From Proteles cristata cristata (taxonomy: Eukaryota; Chordata; Mammalia; Carnivora; Hyaenidae): a stretch of 64,000 nt of DNA. Position 1 is the first letter of the stretch. The number at the start of each line of letters is the position of its first letter. Under the pieces are notes generated by a model, which saw nothing but the letters and a program-made list of their open reading frames with translations, was not told the DNA's origin and did not search any database. Both the position numbers and the translations under genes were made by a program. The stretch lies in contig JAESUZ010003164.1 of the NCBI GenBank assembly GCA_017311185.1, positions 186,001 through 250,000 of the forward strand, written 5' to 3'. Shown one piece after another: positions 55,580 through 64,000 of this stretch.

Positions 55580-56240
55580 CGTAAAGAACAGCATGATCAA
55601 CAATAGTCAAATTATGGAAAGAGCCAAAAAAGTCCATTGATGGAACTACAGTGTATCATGCTGAGCAAAATAAGTCAGAGAAAGACGAATACCGGGGCGC
55701 CTGGGTGGCTTAGTCGGTTAAGCGTCCGACTTTCGCTTAGGTCATGATCTCGCGGTTCGTGGGTTCGAGCCCCGCGTCGGGCTCTGTGCTGACTGCCAGC
55801 TCAGAGCCTGGAGCCTGTTTCAGTCTGTGACTCCCTCTCTCTCTGACCCTCCCCTGCTCACGCTGTCTCTCTCTCTCTCTAGAAATAAATAAAAAAAAAA
55901 TTAAAAAAAAAAAAAAAAGAAAGACGAATACCATTTCACACATATGTGGAATTTAAGAAACAAAACAAACGAACAAGGGTGGGGAGGAGAGAGAGAGACA
56001 AAGCCAAACCATAAAAGACTCTTAACTATGGCAAACAAATCGAGAGTTGCTAGAGAGGAGATTGGGGGGTGGGGAGGAGGGCAGAACTAAATGGGTGATG
56101 GGCATTAAGCAAGGCACTTGTTGGGATGAGCACTGGGTGTTCTATGTAAGTGATGAATCACTAAATTCTACTCCTGAAACCAATATTATACTCTATGTCA
56201 ACTACCTAGTATTTAAACAAAAGCTTGAAACAAACAAACA
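55580..56240 (+). mobile_element. Carnivore L1, ORF2 end and 3' UTR, with internal deletion and nested SINE
   Basis: It shows 'caatagtcaaattatggaaagagcc', 'gtccattgatgga', then directly 'actacagtgtatcatgctgagcaaaataagtcag'. The roughly 100+ bp normally between these is missing. After the SINE it continues with 'atttaagaaacaaaacaaac', GATGGGCATTAAGCAAGGCA, GATGAGCACTGGGTGTTCTA and 'ctcctgaaaccaatattatactctatgt', ending in (AAAC)n. Confidence 0.9.
55694..55917 (+). mobile_element. CAN-SINE (young subfamily) inside L1
   Basis: This is the best preserved copy in the window. A-box-like TGGCTTAGTCGG lies at 55706-55717 and B box GGTTCGAGCCC at 55762-55772. A perfect 15-bp target duplication AGAAAGACGAATACC lies at 55679-55693 and 55918-55932. 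Poly(A) exceeds 15 bases. The frame 55737-55943 is its antisense translation. Confidence 0.98.
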
Positions 56241-57429
56241 AACAAAATTGGCTTCAGCTAAAGTGTACAATGAGGCTGAAGGCACTGTCTTTAGCATGGC
56301 AAACACATAATGCAGGTTTAAACACATATTTTTTAACATTAATCGTGGTCTGGATCATTAGCAAATGACCAAAAGTTTTATTATTTTCTTTAAATGACAA
56401 ACAGAAAATAAATCCTTTCAAGGGACTTCAAATAAATCCCCACACTCCTTCTAACTTGCATATAGCTGCTTTCAACATAAAAAAATAAATTAAGGATTTT
56501 TTTTAACAAACCCAAAGTCCATACTCTCAACAACTCCCTTTGGTTCTTTTGGGTAAGCCATTCCAATACTCTTGCCTGTATCTGAAAGCGAAGTTTCTGC
56601 AAGACCCCTAGTCATTGCCCCACACTTCAAGAATTTTAGAGAATGCAAGGGAATTGATCCTAGACAAACGATAGTCTTAGTGGTAGATTGTCCTCACACA
56701 GTGGAAATCAAACTAAATCTCTACTTGGTCCAAAATAAATAGTTTGGAAAGTATCTGTCAGTGAATGTCAACACACCTATGAAGTAACACATTCCTCCTT
56801 TTTTCTTTTTTTTTTTTTCCTAAACCGTGTCTTCAATCACGGTGTCATGGGAGATTCCCTGATATTTGGACAGAGGCAAACTCATGGCCCAATGAAAATA
56901 CATCAGTTAATTTTTGTCACTAAATCCATCCATAGAGAGTTCCTTCCATCTGAATTTTGGAAAGGCAACAGACAAAGTATTCCCCAAAAGATGTGAACAT
57001 CAGAGCAAGGAAAGAATGAGAAAGGAACACAGAGTCTGCATCAGAAATCTTTGAGTTCTCGTCTATGTAGGTGTGCAGAACAGGTCCCAGGCAGAGGGTA
57101 TGGCTCAGTATAAGCAGATTGTACAGGAAGCATGCTGTGTAGGTGGCCTGGAGGAGGGAATCCCCCTGAAGCTGCTCACATCAGTCCAGAGCAGTGACCA
57201 GGAGCAACTCAGGGACATTAGCCTAGTTTTAGGAGAAAAACCACTCTAATTAATGAGTCAAGGTATTCTCTTTGGATTATACAGTCACTTTAAGAATCAT
57301 GGCCCTCTGGCTAAAGTGATTACGATACTGCCAAATATTTATGATGTTATTTTATGTCTCAGAAGATTTTAGGTAATGTACATTATTGTACTTATAATAT
57401 CAAAGGTACTTGAGATGGAGTTAACAGTG
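56241..57429. other. Unassigned DNA
   Basis: About 1.2 kb. A T run lies near 56805-56818. No gene or named repeat. Confidence 0.35.
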
Positions 57430-57442
57430 AAGGGCTTTTCTT

Positions 57443-57651
57443 TTTTCAATTATGGTTATATATTTATGTTTTGAGAGAGAGAGAGAGAACAAGCCAGAGA
57501 GAGGCAGAGAGAGAGAGAGAGAAATCCCAAGCAGGCTCCATGGTATCAGCACAGAGCCTGATGCCGAGCTAGAACTCAGGAACCATGAATTCATGACCTG
57601 AGCCAAAACCAAGAGTTGGACGCTTAACCAACTGAGCCAGTTAGGACACCC
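57443..57651 (-). mobile_element. CAN-SINE
   Basis: A perfect 13-bp target duplication AAGGGCTTTTCTT lies at 57430-57442 and 57652-57664. Internal (GA)n. The next SINE, in the same orientation, begins about 38 bp away with its own target site. Confidence 0.96.
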
Positions 57652-57688
57652 AAGGGCTTTTCTTAATTGAATATTGCTAATAGATATT

Positions 57689-57903
57689 CTTTAATTTGTT
57701 TAGTATTTATTTTTGAAGGAGAGAGAAAGATACAGCATGAGCAGGGGAGGGACAGATAAAGAAGGAGACACAGAATTTGAAGGGGGCTCCAGGCTCTGAG
57801 CTGTCAGCACAGTGCCCAACATGGGCCTCAAATCTGCGAGCCATGAGATTATGACCTAAGCCGAAGTCAGATGTTCAACCGACTGAGCCACCCAGGTGCC
57901 CTA
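57689..57903 (-). mobile_element. CAN-SINE
   Basis: Target CTAATAGATATT lies at 57677-57688 and 57904-57915. It ends ACTGAGCCACCCAGGTGCCC. It is independent of the neighbour, as the target duplications differ. Confidence 0.96.
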
Positions 57904-57920
57904 CTAATAGATATTTTTAA

Positions 57921-59065
57921 CAAAATATCCATTAATTAATAATGCTAACATGATCAAAGTAAGAATACAGAAGGAAGGAAAATCATATGAAATGAGACTA
58001 AACTCTGCTCAATATTCCACTAAGTCTTTTACATACATAAAGACATTTAACATGACAATCCAAAATTAAATATATATTGAATATCCATCATTGTTTAATA
58101 CATGCTCCTTAGCATCATCTTAAAAAGTTTCATAGTTAACTTTAAACCTCTGAGCACAATATTAGAATGTAAAATGGAAACCATATTTATTTATGACACA
58201 TTGACATTTGATCACACTTGCGTAGTTTTTAAAAAATGTCTTCCTCCTCCTAATTTTAGAGACTTTAAAATGCCTGCCCCTAAATAAATTTAGTTTCTTC
58301 TTTAAGACATCACAGAAATTCCATGCTGCATCTGTGCCAAAATATTGAGCTAATAAGGAACAAACAAACAAAAAAAAACAAACCCTGGGATAATTAATAT
58401 TATTTTAAAATTACCTCTCAAACTCTCATTTCACATGTGAGACTGGAACCATATACACTATATTAGCATCTCTTTCATGTTTGGAATGTCTTAAAGCAAT
58501 TCTATTAACATGAAATCTGTGGGTGGGGGAAACACAATTTTGCTAAATGTAGAGAGAATACACTTAATCTTGGGGGTTAACTTCTGACAGTGGACTGAAG
58601 TATTTGATGGTCAAATTTACTTACCCTGGCCCAAATTTAATTCTTGTGGTTTAAGAAGCATACTTTACACTGGCCAGTCTGAAAATACATATAGACTTCT
58701 CTTTCAGGATTTATTCCTGAATTAGATGCTCTTGGTATCCACCTAGAGCCCTTGAAATGTTTCTACCAGTCTTCCTGTGCTTTGCGTATACAGTTGGCTC
58801 CTGCAACTTTCTTTGGCAGGCTTACCCTGGACTACAGGATCTCTAGGATGAGAAGTGCCCAGAAGTACCCCTTCTAGGTCCTCTCTAGGCAGCCCCCTAG
58901 TCAGTAGCTGGCTAGCCCAGAAAGGAAAGTAGGCTCCCTTATCCTGAAAAGAGGTAAATACTGCCTTGTCTTTCCCATTCAGTGCTCCTGGTAAGATGGG
59001 ACTGATATGGGAACTTTGGCAAAAAAAATTTTACCTTTGCTCAATTTCTTCTTCTTTCCTGACTC
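57921..59065. other. Unassigned DNA
   Basis: The part 58740-59000 is richer in GC and may be an old repeat I cannot name. No coding signal. Confidence 0.35.
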
Positions 59066-59069
59066 CTAA

Positions 59070-59345
59070 TCCTTTTAAAGGGATCCAGTAAGGAATGGGC
59101 ATGTGACATAATACTGGCCAATAGAATATACAGGGAGGCCTCTGAGGAAGACTTTCTAGGAAAGAGATGGTCCTCTTATTTCTCTAAATGAAGTCCCATA
59201 TGATTACAAAATATGAGGTCAGGAATCACTGTAGCCATTCTGCTACCAACTGAACATGTAGCCAAAATGAAAGATGGCAAATCAGAACGACAATGTGATC
59301 ATGCAGCTGGTTCGGCCTTACTTCTTCAGCCTGATCCTAGCAAGC
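59070..59345. mobile_element. Possible old interspersed repeat
   Basis: GGGCATGTGACATAATACTG, GGCCAATAGAATATACAGGG and 'tcactgtagccattctgctacc' resemble a known class of old mammalian repeat ('gggcatgtgacccaag..ggccaatgaga'). Family uncertain. Confidence 0.4.
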
Positions 59346-60970
59346 CCAGAGATTCAAATCTTTTCTGAATCTCTTTCTCTACCAATTCTGGTTGCCAAAG
59401 ATACTTAAGTCCTTTTCATTATGGCTATGACTTTTACATGTTAGACTTACTATATCATTACTATGATCTTAAAGTGTTCGCACCAGGCTATGACATACGC
59501 TGGTCTATGTATGAATGTCTGTTTGCTGCCAATCAGGCCATGGTAATAGGATGGCCTGGTCCAATTAGGTATAGTCAAGGCAGGCAACACAAAGCAAGGG
59601 GCAGAAGGAAACTTCTGCTTTGGTCAGAAATACAGTAGATAAAAAACATTCTGCAGCAGAAATTGTCCCTAAATTGGAGGTTAAGGGCCATCTTAAGAGA
59701 GAGAAATATACTTTAGTGCAGAAGAGATACAGGTAAGTCTTCTCTCTATACACTTAGAGAACGTCTCTGAAGTGATACAGGCAAGTCATATAATTGGAGT
59801 TCTATGAACCTGAAATATGAGTATAATATTCACAGCATCAAAATGGCACTTAAAGCTGGAGTTGTAAGCCTGTATCTGGCCTACAAAAAAGCTCATATAT
59901 AGGTGGAGAGTACTTAGGAAGTAGCTGAAAAGTTGGGGAAGTGTGTCCTTAAGAGACAAGATAATGAAACTCCACCTTGGATGTTGGAGTAAAGCTAACT
60001 TTAGCCCCAGTTTGTAGATTATATATATAAATATATATCTTATTTGTGCCCTGTACTTATTTTTCTTCAGGCTAGATTAAGCACAATTTAAAATGAAGGA
60101 AAGTCTCCCACCCTTTCTCCTTCTGCCAGGTAGGGGTAGAGCACTTCCTGCCAAAAATCTCCCAAGTGAATAAATTGCACTGAACTTGAGTTCTTGGATC
60201 TGGACAAACATTTCCAAAATGCAACTATCAACCTGTCACTGAAGTAGGGACGAGGAGCCCTTCTTATCTGGCGAGTATTAAAGAATGTTGGATGAATTAA
60301 TTTTACTGCTGCCGTATCTCATGGGAGTGGGATAGGGTAATAAAACAAAAGTATGGGCTGATTAATTCTTTGTGTTTATTGGCAGGGCATTCCTAAGATA
60401 TTCCACCACATACTCCTGAGGTTTATATTACGTTGGAGATGTCTAATATGTTTTTAAAATCCATTATTCAGGAAAAGAGGGAGAAAAGTCTCCATCCTTT
60501 ATGGGCCAGGCCATGAAAGAAAGTGATCATTGAATAAAATACAAGCGGTCTTTGTCCTAGGTAAGCTTCACAGAAAATTCTGGATGCTGGAAGTCGGAAT
60601 TGCTTTGGGATCCCGCCAGGCAACAGCCCATGGGGTGACAGGACAAAATAAAGGAGGAAATGTGCTATCTAAGTTTAATATGTACATTTCTTAAAATGAG
60701 CCCTACCTAAAGTAATTCTGAATGCTTACCCATTGGGTCATCTCCAAGCAATTTTTGAAAACATCCTTTATATTTGGTGAATAGAGACGACCATGTTGCA
60801 GGCATGATTTCGATTGCAGTTTAGAGAATAAGGAATTGGTAGCTGGAAAACTGAGTTGAACTGAAATGTTTCTGCAGTTACTGGATTTCCATAAAGAAAT
60901 TGTGCTAGTAAATGACGCTCACCACGTCAAGCAATCGATTTGCATTTTGAAACAATGTGTTTGTTATTAT
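59346..60970. other. Unassigned DNA
   Basis: About 1.6 kb. A TA-rich stretch lies at 60020-60042. The frame 59438-59638 shows no domain. Around 60480-60660 the GC content rises slightly. No gene supported. Confidence 0.35.
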
Positions 60971-60974
60971 ATAA

Positions 60975-61105
60975 TCCTTTTGTTCATTTGTTTGTTCATT
61001 AAGGGTTGAGTGTTTAACGTGTGTGAAGTCTTGTGCCTCAGGCTGAGAATATAGGGATAGACCATCCTCAAAGTCATGCAATTTATGTTCAAGTGTCTTT
61101 TATAT
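60975..61105 (-). mobile_element. L2 3' end, antisense
   Basis: 'ttcatttgtttgttcattaag', 'tgcctcaggctgagaatatagggatagacc', 'cctcaaagtcatgcaatttatg' fit the complement of the L2 3' terminus. Confidence 0.5.
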
Positions 61106-61450
61106 CCACTCACCCCCAGGTTAAGTTTTCTAATATTCATAATAATAGTATACAAAGTACATCAGAAAAAATAGCTAGTATTTTGGAATCTAGATAAAGA
61201 ACAACTCTAGCCCAGGACAAGATAATTAACATAAGATATTGTATATTCAGAGACAATGTGAGGCAAATTTAATGAGATTATTTCTTTATATATTTCTTCT
61301 GCTTTAAACTTTCAATCAGTGTAATAAATATCTTGGTACAAAGAGTGAGCTACCCAATAGCAAGAATTCTTCAATAAAATGACACAAACCAAATGGATGT
61401 TAATACTTATGTGTTTCAGTGATACTTACTTTTTGTAAATCAGGAATCCT
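61106..61450. other. Unassigned AT-rich DNA
   Basis: Nothing recognised. Confidence 0.3.
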
Positions 61451-61454
61451 GGTG

Positions 61455-62450
61455 CTATCTTTGACTTCCTTCTAGTTCTTAACAGTTCTTCAATCTCCCA
61501 TGGCTCAATCAACCCAACCTATTGGTGTTGTATTTGTTTTCTTTAATGTTTATTTATTTTTGAAAGAGAAACCACAAGCAGGAGAGGGGCAGAGAGAGCG
61601 AGGGATAGAGGATCTGAAACAGGCTCATGCTGACAGCAAGAAGCCTGATGTGGGGCTCGAACTCACGAACTGTGAGATCATGACCTGAGCTGAAGTCAGT
61701 CGCTCAACTGACTGAGCCACCCAGGTGCACCAGTACTGTATTCTTATTGTATCTCCAGTCCACACCCTACTCTCCATTTTCACTGTCACTATCTTAACCC
61801 AGGTCATTATAATTTTCCTTAGATTAATAAAATAGTCATTATTTATGTTTTTCTGTTTCCTTTCTGATCATACTCTAAATTTATTATTACGTGCCACACA
61901 GAGCTCTTCCTAGAACCCAGTTTTCTTCCCTTAATTATAGACTACAGTGGCTATCCAATGCACATAATATAAATATAATTAATAAATTATATATAGTAAA
62001 TATAATATAAATATAATATAAACTCTAAATCCTTTACTACGGAATGCAGGATCATTTTTGATCTAGTCTCTTCCTACTTTTGGTGCCTTCAGTAAGCACC
62101 ATTGTCCTATCTAATACTCTTCACTCTGCTCCCTGAAGTGTCACCCCCTCTGTTATGCCTCTATATTTTGTGAGGCTTTTCTTTCTCCTTGGTCACTTTC
62201 CCTCAACCATCAACCATGTGGTAAAAACTCTTCATTTTCAGGACTCAGCTCAACTATTTTCTTTTCCTCAAACCTTTCCAAGCAAGACTTATTCTTCTAA
62301 CCCCTCCCTGAAAATAGAGTTAGCTGCTTCCTTTTCTGCATTCCTTGCCATCTACTAACCATCGAGATCTTTAGGAATATGAACTGTGCTGAGGTCACAG
62401 TTCTTTTTCCAGCATCTTGCACAAAATGCCTGATTTATATATATACAAAT
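61455..62450 (+). mobile_element. Long L2 LINE remnant, sense, with nested SINE
   Basis: It shows TGCTATCTTTGACTTCCTTC, then across the SINE 'tatctccagtccacaccctactctccattttcactgtcactatcttaacccagg', 'gatcatactctaaa', 'gtgccacacagagctcttcc', 'actcagctcaactattttc', 'agatctttaggaatatgaactgtgc', and a degenerate terminus. This is the L2 sense order over about 800 bp. No intact frame. Confidence 0.7.
61541..61731 (-). mobile_element. CAN-SINE inside L2
   Basis: Antisense copy ending ACTGAGCCACCCAGGTGCAC. Flanks GTGTTGTATTTGTT and GTACTGTATTCTTA form a diverged target duplication. Confidence 0.95.
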
Positions 62451-63225
62451 ATATATATAATAAAAATTCAGCTTATTTTTTAAAAAACAAATCAATACAT
62501 AATGCATAAATGTAACATCCAGTTATTTGTAACAGGAAAGAGAGCAGGGGTGCAGTGAATACACCAGTGACTTGAGGAACCCAGATGCTTCCAAACAATG
62601 GATCAAAGAATATTTTCAATGGTGGCTTAGAAAACAAATCCTGTTTGAGAAAAGGTCCAATTCTCCATGCCTTTCTGAGATATTGGAGAATGTTCTATCT
62701 TGTTTCAAATGGTGTACAGATCACTCAGGGAAGACAAAGAGAAATGATACTCATGGCAATTTAATCTGCAAAGTCAATACAAAATAGAAAAGTCGGGAAG
62801 GAATGATAAAAAGAAGAAAGAAAGGAGGGATGGAGAAAAAGCAATAGAACCCCCCAGTTCTTCCTTAGGCTACATCATCTAGGTGCCATTTATCTAGTTA
62901 CCAAGGCCAACTGACATACATGGACTTTGGGCCCTGTATGTCAGTCATCTGTTGTTGTTAAATCTCTTCTCTCTGATTCTCTGTTATAGTCCTTCTTGCA
63001 GGACTTGAGCAAAAGTCTATGAATCCTTGGAGCCTCTGTTCTTGACTGATTCTAGCTTCTCCAAACTTCTTTCACAAATTTGGAAGTACAAACACCTAAT
63101 TTTTCATTTAGCCTCTCTGTACTTCAAAATAAGTAGTTACTGAATACCTCTTAGGAAGTAGGCCTTAGCATATCAATTATAAATATTCCAAAAACCCTAG
63201 ACATAACAGGATATTAGAAAGAACG
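62451..63225. other. Unassigned DNA
   Basis: A short GA-rich stretch lies at 62805-62845. No gene. Confidence 0.35.
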
Positions 63226-63262
63226 AACACACACACACATGCATACACACATGCACACAAAT
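63226..63262 (+). repeat. (AC)n-rich interrupted microsatellite
   Basis: ACAC runs interrupted by ATGCAT. Confidence 0.85.
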
Positions 63263-63635
63263 ACAAGCCAAAATGTTAAAAATCAAAAATAAAGGTAAAA
63301 GCAAAGTAATAGACATTATAAAGCAGTAAAGTAACATTATCTTGTTTTACTCAATTGTTTAATATCTTCTTAAATTTAATTGTTTATAATGTACCCTAAG
63401 TTTACATACTAAATTTGTCTTTTAATTTCCTTAGATCATGAATTCAATCCAGTCTGCTATGAATTTTGATTCATTTTTTTTTCTTCCTCTACAACAATCT
63501 GAATTTCCAAACAGAACTTTCCCTTTTTATTCTTTGTGTAGTGCTCTTAACACACAGTTCAGTCATTAGTTTAAAATAAATGAATATGTTATTTTATCAA
63601 ATTATGGTAATGACCGAATGACGAAAGAGGTGTTA
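63263..63635. other. Unassigned AT-rich DNA
   Basis: Nothing recognised. Confidence 0.3.
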
Positions 63636-63639
63636 ACCT

Positions 63640-63715
63640 CATATGCTTGATGACAAGGAAATTGAGTCACAGAGGAACAAATTACCTTAAGTACAGTTAA
63701 TGTGCTGTAAAGAAG
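63640..63715 (-). mobile_element. MIR core fragment, antisense
   Basis: GACAAGGAAATTGAGTCACA followed by 'gaggaacaaattaccttaag' matches the MIR core complement ('gatgaggaaactgaggcacagagaggttaaataacttg'). Confidence 0.5.
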
Positions 63716-64000
63716 TATTTCAAATCTTGGAAGTGCTTAAGAACTTAAGAACTACTTTATTCTAGGTGCTACCTTCCAATGAGTAGCAGCATGCAGCACA
63801 TGGGAGATCTGAGACTCCACAGAGATACAGAATTGCATTATCCTGGACATAAGGAAGAGACTTAAGTTCTCATCCATTTCCTTTGGCATACACAATTAAT
63901 ATCCTTGTTATCAGGTTTATTATCAATTTATTGTTCATTGAATTTTTACATCAATATATGAATGCTTTCTGTCACTCTTGATTAAGTTGAATTTTCTGCA
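63716..64000. other. Unassigned DNA
   Basis: Nothing recognised up to the window end. Confidence 0.3.

Noticed and set aside
60555..60566. Splice-donor-like AGGTAAGC
   Set aside because: An isolated motif with no matching acceptor, open frame or exon-like composition.
1..64000. Search for CRISPR-like arrays, operons or phage/plasmid systems
   Set aside because: All regular repeats are microsatellites or dispersed retroelements; the sequence is vertebrate nuclear DNA.

Overview
The window is nuclear DNA from a carnivore, almost certainly a cat-family (Felidae) or closely related feliform genome. The main evidence is about 39 copies of a tRNA-Lys-derived CAN-SINE of the feline type (head GGGGCGCCTGGGTGGCTCAG, RNA polymerase III B box GGTTCGAGCCC, CT-rich middle, AATAAA-rich A tail). 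These make up roughly an eighth of the sequence. Carnivore-type L1 3' ends (motif GATGAGCACTGGGTGTT) agree with this. The rest is AT-rich with few CpGs, as expected for an intergenic region or a very large intron.

I find no protein-coding exon, tRNA, rRNA or other cellular gene that I can support. The open frames are 60-170 codons long. They lie in SINEs read on either strand, in L1/L2 debris, in microsatellites, or in unassigned DNA without recognisable protein domains. No CRISPR array, operon, origin or other prokaryote-style system is present.

Layout: 0.4-2.5 kb is old L1 with a (TCTA)n microsatellite and a carnivore L1 tail. 2.5-9.0 kb holds four SINEs, L1 and L2 remnants and a MaLR LTR (8.35-8.70 kb). 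9.0-13.4 kb is the longest SINE-free stretch. 13.4-20 kb holds six SINEs, an L2 remnant, a full-length MIR at 17.3 kb and an antisense MaLR LTR (18.83-19.20 kb). 20-24 kb is mostly unassigned, with MIRs. 24.3-26.5 kb is antisense L2 followed by a 1.2 kb L1M 3' end. 27.8-28.2 kb is an unusually GC-rich unassigned block. 28.7-39 kb is SINE-dense with several MIRs. 40.0-41.7 kb is an old L1M/HAL1-type 5' region. 41.9-42.1 kb is a long purine tract. 43.3-45.5 kb is antisense L2 split by four SINEs. 49.0-49.5 kb is antisense L1 ORF2. 53-56 kb mixes MIR, L1 and one young SINE. 61.4-62.4 kb is a long sense L2 split by one SINE.

The elements do not form a pathway. What can be read is insertion history: which element sits inside which, three places where two SINEs share one target site (three copies of the target duplication), and a young SINE subfamily with perfect target duplications. 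I do not see a previously undescribed biological system; the findings are local structural observations. Family names rest on remembered consensus features, and boundaries of old repeats are approximate.
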